From assembly GCA_046294845.1 (NCBI GenBank), contig JBKBNU010000001.1:868001-932000 (forward strand): a stretch of DNA of 64,000 nt, read 5' to 3'. Positions 7,690 through 17,466 of the stretch are shown here, one piece after another. The translations under genes and the position numbers were made by a program. Below the pieces are notes generated by a model. The model worked only from the letters and a program-made list of their open reading frames with translations. It had not been told where the DNA came from and searched no databases. Numbering within the stretch: the stretch's first letter is position 1; each line of letters starts with the position of its first letter. Source of the DNA: Micavibrio_C sp046294845. GTDB lineage: Bacteria; Pseudomonadota; Alphaproteobacteria; Micavibrionales; Micavibrionaceae.

Positions 7690-10600
7690 ATGGTGTAGGT
7701 GGGACCGCTGGCGGCTGTGACAAAAGAAGCTGAATCCGGACGTTGCTTATTATCGTCCTCAGGCTTGGTGAACGTATCTTGCAGCCAGCCCGCTTTATCT
7801 TTAACCGTCGGTGCAATCTCTACATTCAGAACGCTCACAGCCGGTTGCGAGCTTTCCGAATTGCACTCAATGACAATCTCATGATTGCCCTGTACGGCTT
7901 GCATAGTCAGTAAGGTTTGTAATTGCGCACGCTCAAACATCGACATGCCTTCGGTGATACCCTGATAGACATGTTTCGACGTTCCTTTGGAAAGATTGAT
8001 CGCGGGTAATATGTCTTTCATATCTTCGGCGGTCAGGACGTTGAAGAAATCACCCAATGCCAGCAGACCCTTTTTCACTTCGACGAGATATTGCGTATCT
8101 TTGCCATCATCATGCAGCTGTTCGATCTTATGACTGAGCGCGCATGCCAATGATGAGAATGTTTCATTACCCTTCATCGCGTCTTTCAAGACCCCATGCA
8201 CAATATTCCCGAGCATTCTCTGTTCTTCCTGAGTCGGATCACGCAGAGCCATGGCCCCGGTATCATAAATGCCCGCCAGATTTGTTTGCAGATCAATTGA
8301 GAGCTGCGCACCATGCTTGTCATGGTCGAATTTGCGACCGGAGAGAATATTCTGAAGCTCGAAGACGACATAGCCCTTGGCAAATTGTCGTTTATAGACC
8401 AGTTCAGCGGGTGTAGTTTCCGACAAGGCATTGAAGGTCGGCCCCTTGGCCTTTTCCATGATAATCCAGTTCTGGCCACGGGCGTGCCAATCCATCACTT
8501 TCAGCGGGAATGCCTGTTTACCACTGTGGATCGTCACGCCGTGGTATATCTCGCGGGCGTATTCATATTGTTGCTGGCCCTTATCGTGATCGGTTTCAAT
8601 TTCCGACATGCGGGCGGCCTGAATAACCATTTCCTCAACTGAGGAGGTCAGTTCGCCGTAGCTTAATCCATCTTTTCCTTCCTTGGTCCTCAGATCATCG
8701 ACGGTTGAGCTGATGACGCGGAATCCCTTGGTCGCCTTTTCCCGTGCTTCGGGACGAAGGATGCGTAAGATCTCCTCTTCCCCAAGCTCTACTGACGTAT
8801 AATAAGAGGCAGAGCCTTTGATCTCGCCCAGATGTTCTTCCTTCCAGAATTTTTCTGGAATATTTTCGGCCTTGATCCAGTCATATAATGTCCAGCGGGC
8901 AGGAATATCGGCGGCATTCTTGAGGTGTTGCAATTCCACCTTGATATTTTCGGGTGTATCAGGGTGTGAGGCGATAGCTTGCCCCAGTTTGATTTCCGCA
9001 GGACCCATATTCTCAAGGAATAATTTGAGAGCCTTACCGATATTGCCTGCATCATTGCCGATATTGCGGTTCGCAACCATCATCGCTGACATGATTAGCA
9101 CGCGTTCATAATCGCTACGTGATTTAATGTAAGAACGCATGATATCACGGGCGTATCTGGCATCAACGGATTGGTCATCAGGGCGGATCATATTATTGAT
9201 CACCAGATCGAATACCGGTTCCCACGATCTGGTTTGATTCTTGTCATCTTTTGTGGCGCCCTTGAGCATGCGCGCGGTAATGACGGCCCGTGCCTCCAGC
9301 GGTGCTGCCCAGAAATTCTCGTAAAAGATTTGGCAGTTCGAAGGTTTTGTATTCTTGAGAATAGTATCCAGATGCTTCTCATCCCGGCCTTGATATCGCT
9401 TTCTTGCTTTGACGTCGATATGGGCGCTGATCTCTTCGCAATTTTTCTGTTCGCCCTTGGAATTCAAGAATTCTATGAACTTGTTTGCCATCTCGGCATC
9501 ACGGTCCATTTCTGTCGTGAGATAATCAACGCCGATACCGTACAGATAAGTTCTGAGCATATCGTCGGAATCAAGCTTGAGGGTGCAGGCTTCCTTGGCC
9601 ATCTGCGATGTATTTTCCTGTGACAGTATCGCATCTGTTACCTGCCGCAGGAGCTGGTACTTATCGGTTATCGACATCATATTAACGAGCAAGCTGTCTT
9701 TGCCATGCTGCTTGCCGATATCCCAATCTTTTTCTTGTCCGCCCTCTAATGCCTTCAAATACAGAGCAAATCTCTTCTGATATTGTTCTGATTTGTTATC
9801 CTTGCCAAGCTTGCCAGCGACATCAGCGGTGTAGAGCGCAAAGAGCCTGTCGCGCGTTTCTGGATAGGGCGCGCTCATATTCTTATCCAGCAATATATGA
9901 AGGCAATCGCTCTTCTTTCTGCCGGCTGGCAGCGCCGCGACTTTATCGAAAATATTATCGAGCAGTTTGTTTTCAAATGCCTTGTCATCAAGGAATGTAT
10001 TCTTGGCAAAAACGAAGGCTTTGACGTGCTCAAGAGCATCTTGCGGCCAGAAAGAGGGATATTCGGAAAGCTGGGATAGAGCTGCTTTACGGTTGTCAGC
10101 CTTATCAATATCGTTCACATAAGCTGATCGCTTACTATCTGTTGAATATCGTTCATTTACCGGCCTGTAGATATGATAAAGGTCCTCTATTTTCTCCAGA
10201 GCATTGTCGTTTTGTAGCGCCTGCGCCTCGGCCTTTTTAAGAATACTGGTTATATTCTCATCCAGGTGCTTTAGAAACTTATCCTGCGGGTGCGCAGGTT
10301 TTGGCTTTTTCCTGCCAAAGGATGAATAACTATCGTCGTCATTCGATGAAAGGGTACCTATGCCATCTCTCATGGCAACTACGCTGTCCGCAGTAGCCAG
10401 CAATTCACGACAGGACAGGCCTGCGTAATTTTCCTCAAAGGCCACGGCACGCGCCACCAGATCGGTGATTTTGCTTTCGTCTATAAATTTCACATAGTTG
10501 GCATGTCGGGCTCGTACAATCTTATCCGGGTTACTACTACTTCTGGATTCCGGCTTTATGCACACCATGGCTATCGCAAGAGAGTGCACATCAATCGCGG

Positions 10601-13391
10601 GCGTTTTTTCCAAATGCTTCATAACGTCAAACATATGCATATACCAGGCATATGTTTTGTGATCTCGGCTGTATACATTGCTACTAGTTGTTTTGACGAA
10701 GGCTGCCAGTGATTCTTTGTCCTTTGCAGGCTTATAATCGTATTTCTGGGCAACGACCTGCATCAACTCTGTCAGCTGATAATCGCCAGCTATGACGCGG
10801 GCCGTTTGGGTTTCCAATATTTTTAGATAATCGCAATGACATTCGTAACGTTCGACCTCCAGGATGGGAAGGTAGACATTATCTTCATCCCTGACGGCAA
10901 TTTCAGCCAATATCTTCTTTTGCGCGGGCTTTAATCTTTCCAGATTATACCAGTAGAGCCTGACATCATCGAAGACACTATGCAGTGTATTCAGGACAAG
11001 TGTGCTGGCCTGATCTTCCCTGTTGTGATGAAACTCCCATTCCTTCCGCACAGGCGCTAGCGCCGCCTCCAGCTTCTCCCGCTCTTCTCCTTCTGGTACA
11101 TCCCAGGTTCTTGGCATACTTTCTTCCTGCTCTTTCAGGGCGACCATCCGCGGATGAGCATCGCGCCACAGATCAGTTGTCTTTTTGAGAATTGCAATTG
11201 TGGTATCAAACATTTTTTGTTGTTGCGCTTCTTTAGCCGCAATCAACGTCGTGCCGAATGATTCACCAAAATGCTGTTGAAATATAGGATTATCCGCACT
11301 GAAAAGGTCTGTGCTGAAACCATAAACAAACCCATCACCGTGCCCTGATTCCGGCTTTCTTGCCCCCGGTACCGGGTTAGCATTCTGATAGTGCTTGGGT
11401 ATCAGAGCCGTGACTTTATCGTTATCATTCCACACACTTTGCTTTTCGGTTTTAGGAAGCGCGTTAAACAATGAAATAAAATCATAGATCTGTTTCTGTG
11501 CCAGAGAGTGTCGGTTAAAGCGTTCGGACGTACTTTCATATCTATCAAATTCGGTTACCGGCATTTCGATGGCCGCCTTACAGGCCCGATCGATCATCGC
11601 GGTTTCATTGCCGAAATATGACCTGATATAATCATAGGCCTGCATGACCGTTTCATGATGAACCGCAAAATCGAGTTCATATTCTGGTATCGGATCGGTG
11701 GATACATGTCCGGTTTCGGTCACACGATAATTCTGTTCATGCCCCATGTTTACATAGGGTTTATTATGCGTGACCCTGTAATCAGTTATTCCTGATTGCG
11801 TCAAAATGTTGGTGACAGCGTCTTTGGTGCTCGCATCTGCCTCAGCAATCTCGACAAGATTATTCCACGGTATGACGGACCCCGGTGCGACCACGTTATA
11901 TATTTTACTATCTTCTTTTGACAACCAGCGTCCGGGGTCACGTAATCCCGAGAGATTGTCGAACTTATCTGTGCTCCAATGGTTACCATGCGAGATTGTC
12001 TGAATTTCACCCAGGGTGTAGGTTAGTTTGTTCAGGGCACCAGCGTGCTGCATGAATTCCGCAGCCGTCTGCGCCGCTTTTATCCCTGCCTTGGCCTGAA
12101 GCATTTCGATCTCAATTTGTGAAAGCTTCCCTTTTTCGACAGCAAATTTTCCGTCATCATTCCGCCTTGGTCGCGGGCTATTGGTTTCTAAAAGCGCATT
12201 GAAATAAGTGTACATGATGCCGGCAGCAGCGCGATAATTGCCATCCTCTGCCTTAGGGTATCCATGTGCGGCGATGTGTTTATAAGCTTTATCATGCAGA
12301 TAGATTTTGAGATCTTTGCCATTGATGACCGCCGGCTTTTGGGGATTACCCTTCCAGCGCCGATCAATCTCGACCTTTGCGACAATACCATCAGCGAGCG
12401 CGGCAATTTTTTGCTGATATCTTTTATCGATGATGGGACCCGCGTAGTAATCCGGATAACCGTCCGCAATCTGCTTCTGGATTTTCTCTACTTTATCTCT
12501 GGTTTCCCAATCATGCCGGGGGATGGGGTCAGGGAAAGCCGCCAGTTGTGCTTGATAATAATCAGGTGCGGGCATGGGCGCTGCCAGATGATCGATGCAA
12601 TCGATGAGCATCTTGATTTGTGCCAAAGGCGATTTGCCTTCGTAGTTATGGGCTTTCAGGAATTCATCAACCGGGTCGGTGTAAGGGGCATCCAAAACCG
12701 CCTTATCAATCGGCGAGGGCTTTCTATCATCAATCAGATGCGACAATCTGGTCAGGGCCGCCTCAATGCCGGATAATCTGTTTTCATCCGTCATGTGCAC
12801 ATCCAATATTTCAGACCAGTTTATGCCTTCTTCTTTATCCTTATCTCGCCATTTGCGTTTCTTTTTTTCTTCTGCTTTTACTTTCGTGGAATAAGCATTC
12901 AATTTTTGAGAGAAGATCAAGGCCTGCTTAGGGTCTGCGCCCGCATCATACATCAGATCAACGCCATGAAGATCGGCAATTTCTTCTTCGCCTTTTGAGT
13001 TATTCTTAATAGCGTGTAACCGCATGATAAGGTGCGTGAGTTCATGACCCATGACGAAATCAAGCTGATCGAGATTATCGACCATTGCGATCAGGCCGCG
13101 TGAAAGGCAGATGACATGAGTACCAAGCGGATTCTTTATGTACCGCCTGGTTTCGTAGGAATCTCTTTTGGGTTTGTATTCGGGATCTGGCGGTGGTGCG
13201 TAAAAACCATTTGGTTCATCGCTATCGGAGATCATGAATGTTACGGGCGTTTCATCGAAGTTGATGTATTTACCCGCCAACGCTCTGGCGCGTGCGTGCA
13301 GAAATTCATGCGCACGCTTGCCTGCGGGCGTACTCACGTCAGCAATGCTGAATTTGGTGAGGAGATCTTCTTCGATTAGTCTTTCGGTCAT
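7683..13391 (-). CDS. giant protein: M48-like zinc metalloprotease domain, long helical region, ABC1/UbiB-like kinase domain
   Basis: 1902 residues with no signal peptide or clear membrane segment. Near the N-terminus is a complete M48-type site: a lead-in VICLSRGLIAMVDNLDQ, HELTH at 116-120, and a downstream EEEIAD at 135-140 with the family-typical following AGADP. Residues of about 220-1490 are charged, mostly helical-looking and unrecognised. From about 1520 the sequence resembles an ABC1 kinase: GSAS near 1526 in place of the A-rich loop, ILRPEARE near 1545, WIIMEKAKG near 1642, FDHDKHGAQ near 1688-1696 in the place of the FHADPHPGN catalytic loop, and YDTGAM near 1709-1714 in place of DFG. 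The Mg-binding Asn is replaced by Gln, so it may be a pseudokinase. Its stop codon lies in the IS3 remnant, so the original C-terminus may be lost. The protease call is strong; the kinase call is moderate. Confidence 0.75.
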   Translation of the reverse strand: MTERLIEEDLLTKFSIADVSTPAGKRAHEFLHARARALAGKYINFDETPVTFMISDSDEPNGFYAPPPDPEYKPKRDSYETRRYIKNPLGTHVICLSRGLIAMVDNLDQLDFVMGHELTHLIMRLHAIKNNSKGEEEIADLHGVDLMYDAGADPKQALIFSQKLNAYSTKVKAEEKKKRKWRDKDKEEGINWSEILDVHMTDENRLSGIEAALTRLSHLIDDRKPSPIDKAVLDAPYTDPVDEFLKAHNYEGKSPLAQIKMLIDCIDHLAAPMPAPDYYQAQLAAFPDPIPRHDWETRDKVEKIQKQIADGYPDYYAGPIIDKRYQQKIAALADGIVAKVEIDRRWKGNPQKPAVINGKDLKIYLHDKAYKHIAAHGYPKAEDGNYRAAAGIMYTYFNALLETNSPRPRRNDDGKFAVEKGKLSQIEIEMLQAKAGIKAAQTAAEFMQHAGALNKLTYTLGEIQTISHGNHWSTDKFDNLSGLRDPGRWLSKEDSKIYNVVAPGSVIPWNNLVEIAEADASTKDAVTNILTQSGITDYRVTHNKPYVNMGHEQNYRVTETGHVSTDPIPEYELDFAVHHETVMQAYDYIRSYFGNETAMIDRACKAAIEMPVTEFDRYESTSERFNRHSLAQKQIYDFISLFNALPKTEKQSVWNDNDKVTALIPKHYQNANPVPGARKPESGHGDGFVYGFSTDLFSADNPIFQQHFGESFGTTLIAAKEAQQQKMFDTTIAILKKTTDLWRDAHPRMVALKEQEESMPRTWDVPEGEEREKLEAALAPVRKEWEFHHNREDQASTLVLNTLHSVFDDVRLYWYNLERLKPAQKKILAEIAVRDEDNVYLPILEVERYECHCDYLKILETQTARVIAGDYQLTELMQVVAQKYDYKPAKDKESLAAFVKTTSSNVYSRDHKTYAWYMHMFDVMKHLEKTPAIDVHSLAIAMVCIKPESRSSSNPDKIVRARHANYVKFIDESKITDLVARAVAFEENYAGLSCRELLATADSVVAMRDGIGTLSSNDDDSYSSFGRKKPKPAHPQDKFLKHLDENITSILKKAEAQALQNDNALEKIEDLYHIYRPVNERYSTDSKRSAYVNDIDKADNRKAALSQLSEYPSFWPQDALEHVKAFVFAKNTFLDDKAFENKLLDNIFDKVAALPAGRKKSDCLHILLDKNMSAPYPETRDRLFALYTADVAGKLGKDNKSEQYQKRFALYLKALEGGQEKDWDIGKQHGKDSLLVNMMSITDKYQLLRQVTDAILSQENTSQMAKEACTLKLDSDDMLRTYLYGIGVDYLTTEMDRDAEMANKFIEFLNSKGEQKNCEEISAHIDVKARKRYQGRDEKHLDTILKNTKPSNCQIFYENFWAAPLEARAVITARMLKGATKDDKNQTRSWEPVFDLVINNMIRPDDQSVDARYARDIMRSYIKSRSDYERVLIMSAMMVANRNIGNDAGNIGKALKLFLENMGPAEIKLGQAIASHPDTPENIKVELQHLKNAADIPARWTLYDWIKAENIPEKFWKEEHLGEIKGSASYYTSVELGEEEILRILRPEAREKATKGFRVISSTVDDLRTKEGKDGLSYGELTSSVEEMVIQAARMSEIETDHDKGQQQYEYAREIYHGVTIHSGKQAFPLKVMDWHARGQNWIIMEKAKGPTFNALSETTPAELVYKRQFAKGYVVFELQNILSGRKFDHDKHGAQLSIDLQTNLAGIYDTGAMALRDPTQEEQRMLGNIVHGVLKDAMKGNETFSSLACALSHKIEQLHDDGKDTQYLVEVKKGLLALGDFFNVLTAEDMKDILPAINLSKGTSKHVYQGITEGMSMFERAQLQTLLTMQAVQGNHEIVIECNSESSQPAVSVLNVEIAPTVKDKAGWLQDTFTKPEDDNKQRPDSASFVTAASGPTYTIH

Positions 13392-13840
13392 TATATTCCA
13401 GCTGCGCCCAGCTTACTTTTATTATGACAATATAATAGTATTGCTTTATCTACGTAGTAAAAGTATGAGCCGGTTTATGTCGCCTGTTTTTTCAAAAAGA
13501 AATATTACTAAGCAAAAACACATAATTATAATCTATGCCCCAGTTGCCCAGTCCCAATTATGGCCATGAGGTCTTAAAAAACCGATAAATAGGTAAAGTT
13601 ATTCCCATATGCACGCTTATCGCGTTGACGGAGGGCAAGGTCATTGACGGTCTATGTGACAACACAGCCATTAAAAAAGCCCACCGTTAAGGTGGGTTTT
13701 TTAATTAGTTGCGGTGAGCGGGGCCGAAGCAGGTTCGACAAATTGCAAGGCAATTTGGACGGCGCAACCAGCCTGCAATGTGACGGGCATCACGCGACCA
13801 TCAACCCGCATCATCACCTAATAGCGGCTTCGTCAGATAA
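13392..13840. other. intergenic region with possible gene remnant
   Basis: The part next to the giant gene (13392-13620) is AT-rich and holds no recognisable gene or RNA; it should contain that gene's promoter. From about 13703 to 13830 composition rises, and a short minus-strand frame (GTG/ATG near 13812-13820) ends in LQAGCAVQIALQFVEPASA...TATN and a TAA right before a strong terminator. It reads like the C-terminal tail of a lost gene, but I do not recognise it. Confidence 0.25.
13673..13702. terminator. bidirectional rho-independent terminator
   Basis: Stem of GCCCACC pairing with GGTGGG(T) around a GTTAA loop, flanked by a run of A on one side and a run of T on the other, so it can act in both directions. 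It follows the stop of the short minus-strand remnant frame. Confidence 0.75.
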
Positions 13841-14542
13841 CTAAAGAGATATGCCAAATATTGTACCAATACCCGCGGTTAATGCCATCGCAAGTGCCCC
13901 CCAGAATGTCACACGCGCTGTTGCCTTATAAATATTGGCGCCGCCTGCTTTGGCGCCTATCGCGCCCAGCATAGCCAGAAAAGCGAGCGAGGCAGCAGAA
14001 ACAGCAGGGACAAGCAAATTTTGCGGGCATATGAGGGCAGTTATAAGCGGCAAAAGGGCACCTACTGTAAATGAGCCCGCAGAAGACAGCGCCGCCTCTA
14101 TAGGGCGTGCCGTAGTGATTTCGGAGATGCCAAGTTCGTCTCTTGCATGGGTTCCAAGAGCATCCTTCTTCATGAGCTGTATAGAAACTTCCCGGGCCAA
14201 CGATTCATCAACCCCGCGCGCAACATAAATTTTCGTGAGTTCGTCAAGCTCTGCTTCGGGCTGTTCCGCGAGCTCCTTACGCTCGCGCGCCAGATCGGAT
14301 TGTTCGGTGTCCGATTGGGAACTAACTGAAACATACTCGCCTGCTGCCATCGACATAGCGCCCGCAACCATACCTGCCACACCGGCGATCAGGATTTCAT
14401 TTTGACCGACAGAGGCGGATGCAACGCCGATAATAAGACTGGCTGTTGAAACTATGCCATCATTTGCCCCAAGCACGGAGGCCCGCAACCAGCCAATACG
14501 CCTGACGAGGTGATTTTCGTGATGAATGTGAAGACGGCTCAT
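13841..14542 (-). CDS. VIT1/CCC1-family iron/manganese transporter
   Basis: 233-residue membrane protein of the VIT1/CCC1 (DUF125) family, which moves Fe2+ or Mn2+ out of the cytosol. Visible: the N-terminal signature GWLRASVLGANDGIVSTASL (first helix), GMVAGAMSMAAGEYVSVSSQ (second helix), a charged Glu-rich cytoplasmic segment (ARERKELAEQPEAELDELTK) that in VIT1 binds metal, and three further hydrophobic segments. The start is uncertain: I use ATG 14542 (MSRLHIHHENHL), which matches the family; ATG 14566 and TTG 14644 are alternatives, none with a good ribosome site. It lies divergently beside a Fur-type regulator, which fits a metal/peroxide stress role. Confidence 0.85.
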   Translation of the reverse strand: MSRLHIHHENHLVRRIGWLRASVLGANDGIVSTASLIIGVASASVGQNEILIAGVAGMVAGAMSMAAGEYVSVSSQSDTEQSDLARERKELAEQPEAELDELTKIYVARGVDESLAREVSIQLMKKDALGTHARDELGISEITTARPIEAALSSAGSFTVGALLPLITALICPQNLLVPAVSAASLAFLAMLGAIGAKAGGANIYKATARVTFWGALAMALTAGIGTIFGISL

Positions 14543-14698
14543 AAGAGCAAGCATAAAGTAAGACATTATAGGAGGCGAGGGGTAATAATCCCGATGTTGT
14601 CTAACCTGTAGCTGTTCATGTTTATTCGCCTTTAGAAGGGGCAATACGTCAAAGTCTTTAGGCGTGAAATAACTTTGTTGTCAGGCCTGCCCAAAATT

Positions 14699-14722
14699 CC
14701 CATAATTATTAATCTATCATTA
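14699..14722. promoter_or_regulatory. possible Fur/PerR-type operator before fur-katG
   Basis: AT-rich stretch with ATAATTATTAAT and TATCATTAT in roughly inverted order, lying just before TTGACT (about 14725), which could be a -35 element. It resembles Fur/PerR boxes only loosely and would fit autoregulation by the adjacent Fur-family gene. Confidence 0.25.
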
Positions 14723-14759
14723 TATTGACTTACTAAAAATAACTGTTAAGGTGGCGGGC

Positions 14760-15251
14760 ATGAAACAGCCCCCCCCGTCATCACATTCACCTGCGGATTA
14801 TCCGCCGCCGGATTGGGCGCAAGCCTTGCGTGCCAAGGGTTTGCGTGTCACGACGCAGCGTCTGACGGTGCTGGATTTCATTCATAGCTACCCGCATACC
14901 GATGCCGAAACTGTGTTTCAGGGGGTACGCCAGACCCTGCCCAGCATCTCGGTGCAGGCCGTACATATTATTGTGCAGGATTTATCGCATGAAGGTTTGA
15001 TCCGCCGGATCAGCCCGCCCGATTCCGCCAGTGCACGTTATGAAACGCGGATCGATGATAACCATCATCATGTTCAATGTATTCATTGTGGCCGCCTTGA
15101 AGACGTTGATTGCGTTGTTGGCCATGCGCCGTGCCTTGATCCTTCGCATACACATGGTATGCGGATTATCGAAGCCAGTATCGTTTTTCGTGGCATTTGC
15201 CATGATTGTGAAACCGTTTCTCCCCAAAACAAGAAGGAAGTTAAAACATGA
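14760..15251 (+). CDS. Fur-family regulator coupled to katG
   Basis: 163 residues with the Fur winged helix (GLRVTTQRLTVLDFI, then SVQAVHIIVQDL as recognition region) and a metal-binding C-terminal domain with HHH (102-104) and two CxxC pairs (C107/C110, C147/C150) for structural zinc. ATG 14760 is preferred to GTG 14751 because AAGGTGG lies about six bases before it. Its TGA overlaps the katG ATG (ATGA at 15248-15251), so the two are translated together. The pairing mirrors FurA-katG of actinobacteria and points to a peroxide-sensing PerR/FurA-like role rather than general iron control; the family is certain, the subtype inferred. Confidence 0.88.
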   Translation: MKQPPPSSHSPADYPPPDWAQALRAKGLRVTTQRLTVLDFIHSYPHTDAETVFQGVRQTLPSISVQAVHIIVQDLSHEGLIRRISPPDSASARYETRIDDNHHHVQCIHCGRLEDVDCVVGHAPCLDPSHTHGMRIIEASIVFRGICHDCETVSPQNKKEVKT

Positions 15252-17443
15252 CATCTGAATCAAAATGTCCGTTTTCAGGCAAAGCCGGTCAGCCTGTTGC
15301 CGGTGGTGGCACACAAAACAGCGACTGGTGGCCAAACCAGTTGCGCCTTGATTTGCTGAACCAGCATTCCTGCAAGTCCAATCCTCTGGAATCTTCTTTC
15401 GATTACAAGAAAGAATTCGCGAAGCTTGATTATGAAGCGCTGAAAAATGATCTGCGCAAATTGATGACAGACTCCCAAGACTGGTGGCCGGCTGATTTTG
15501 GTCACTATGGCCCTCAATTTGTTCGTATGTCGTGGCACGCGGCCGGTACATACCGTATGGGTGATGGCCGTGGCGGTGGTGGCCGCGGGCAGCAACGTTT
15601 TGCGCCTCTCAACAGCTGGCCTGATAACGTCAATATTGATAAATCTCGCCGTTTGCTGTGGCCAATCAAACAAAAATACGGTCAAAGCATTTCATGGGCT
15701 GACCTGTTGATCCTCACGGGTAACGTCGCGCTGGAAACCATGGGTTTCCGCACTTTCGGTTTTGCTGCGGGCCGTGCCGATACATGGGAACCCGATCAGG
15801 ATGTTTACTGGGGCCGTGAAACAACATGGCTTGGAGGTGATAGCCGTTATTCAGGCGAACGTGATCTTGAAAATCCATTGGCGGCTGTGCAGATGGGTTT
15901 GATCTATGTGAACCCCGAAGGTCCGAATGGCAACCCCGATCCGTTGCTGGCGGCCAAGGATATTCGTGAAACCTTTGCCCGTATGGCGATGGATGACGAA
16001 GAAACCGTTGCGCTGATTGCTGGTGGTCATACCTTTGGTAAAACCCACGGGGCAGGACCCGCTTCGCACGTCGGTGCCGATCCGGAATCTGCCGATCTGG
16101 AAGCCCAAGGTTTGGGTTGGGCCAGCAGCTTTGGTAGCGGTAAGGCCGGTGATGCCATCACCAGTGGTCTGGAAGTCACATGGACACAAACCCCTGCCCA
16201 GTGGAGCAATTTCTTTTTCGAAAATCTATTCAAATATGAATGGGTACTGGAAAAATCACCGGCGGGTGCCCATCAATGGGTAGCCAAGGATGCCGAGGAA
16301 GTTATTCCCGATGCCCATGACAAATCGAAAAAGCGCAAGCCCACCATGCTGACAACCGATCTGTCACTGCGCTTTGATCCGGTTTACGAAAAAATCTCCC
16401 GCCGTTTCCTTGAAAACCCGCAAGCCTTTGCTGATGCTTTCGCGCGGGCTTGGTTCAAGCTGACGCACCGTGATCTGGGCCCGCGTGCCCGTTACATCGG
16501 TCCGGAAGTCCCCAAGGAAGAATTGATCTGGCAAGATCCGATTCCGGCCGTCAACCACCCGTTGGTGGATTCTGCCGACATCGCATCCTTGAAAGAAAAA
16601 ATCAAAGCCTCTGGCTTGAGTGTTTCGGAACTGGTTGGTACAGCTTGGGCCTCTGCCTCCACATTCCGTGGCAGTGATAAACGCGGTGGTGCCAATGGTG
16701 CCCGCATTCGTCTTGCCCCGCAAAAAGATTGGGCTGCCAACAATCCGGCACAACTGGGCAAGGTTCTGAAAGCTCTGGAAGCAATCCAGTCAGCTTTCAA
16801 TGCCGATGCCAGGGGTGGCAAGCGCATCTCCCTAGCGGACCTGATTGTTCTGGCCGGTAATACCGGTATCGAACAAGCGGCAAAAGCTGCCGGTCGCGAT
16901 GTCAGTGTACCGTTCACGGCAGGCCGTATGGATGCCTCCATCGAACAGACAGATGTAGCTTCCTTCTCGGTACTGGAGCCGGTAGCAGATGGCTTCCGTA
17001 ACTTCCAGAAGGCCCGTTATGCGGTTCCTGCCGAAGCGTTGCTGATTGATAAAGCGCAACTCCTGACCCTGACGGCACCGGAAATGACGGTTCTGATGGG
17101 GGGATTGAAGGTTATTAATATTAACAGTGATGGTTCTTCAACAGGCGTCCTTACGACCAAGCCCGGCACACTGACAAATGATTTCTTTGTCAATCTGTTG
17201 GATATGGGCACGGAATGGAAGGCTACATCGGATGCCAAGGATGTTTTTGAAGGCCGTGATCGCAAGAATGGCGCTGTCAGATGGACAGGATCGCGTGCTG
17301 ATCTGGTCTTTGGTTCAAACTCTGTCTTGCGTGCCTTGGCCGAAGTTTATGCCTGCGACGATGCCCAAGAAAAATTCCTCGCGGATTTTGTGGCAGCATG
17401 GGTCAAGGTCATGGAACTGGACCGTTTTGATCTCCACGCCTGA
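15248..17443 (+). CDS. katG: catalase-peroxidase KatG
   Basis: 731-residue haem enzyme that removes hydrogen peroxide by catalase and peroxidase activity. The distal site R93, W96, H97 is in VRMSWHAAGTYR and the proximal haem ligand H261 in GGHTFGKTHGAG. The Trp-Tyr-Met cross-link needed for catalase activity is intact (W96, Y220, M246, with the same 26-residue Tyr-Met spacing as in Escherichia coli). The C-terminal peroxidase-like half is also full length. It overlaps the preceding fur gene by four bases and ends 23 bases before a terminator. Confidence 0.98.
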   Translation: MTSESKCPFSGKAGQPVAGGGTQNSDWWPNQLRLDLLNQHSCKSNPLESSFDYKKEFAKLDYEALKNDLRKLMTDSQDWWPADFGHYGPQFVRMSWHAAGTYRMGDGRGGGGRGQQRFAPLNSWPDNVNIDKSRRLLWPIKQKYGQSISWADLLILTGNVALETMGFRTFGFAAGRADTWEPDQDVYWGRETTWLGGDSRYSGERDLENPLAAVQMGLIYVNPEGPNGNPDPLLAAKDIRETFARMAMDDEETVALIAGGHTFGKTHGAGPASHVGADPESADLEAQGLGWASSFGSGKAGDAITSGLEVTWTQTPAQWSNFFFENLFKYEWVLEKSPAGAHQWVAKDAEEVIPDAHDKSKKRKPTMLTTDLSLRFDPVYEKISRRFLENPQAFADAFARAWFKLTHRDLGPRARYIGPEVPKEELIWQDPIPAVNHPLVDSADIASLKEKIKASGLSVSELVGTAWASASTFRGSDKRGGANGARIRLAPQKDWAANNPAQLGKVLKALEAIQSAFNADARGGKRISLADLIVLAGNTGIEQAAKAAGRDVSVPFTAGRMDASIEQTDVASFSVLEPVADGFRNFQKARYAVPAEALLIDKAQLLTLTAPEMTVLMGGLKVININSDGSSTGVLTTKPGTLTNDFFVNLLDMGTEWKATSDAKDVFEGRDRKNGAVRWTGSRADLVFGSNSVLRALAEVYACDDAQEKFLADFVAAWVKVMELDRFDLHA

Positions 17444-17466
17444 GAAAGGCCGATAACGGAATAAAG

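Noticed and set aside
13722..13840. Possible start of a tmRNA: GGGGCCGAAGCAGGTTCGACA resembles the 5' end of ssrA
   Set aside because: No tag-peptide frame like ANDN...AA follows, no matching T-arm or CCA acceptor segment lies nearby, and the next gene begins too close.
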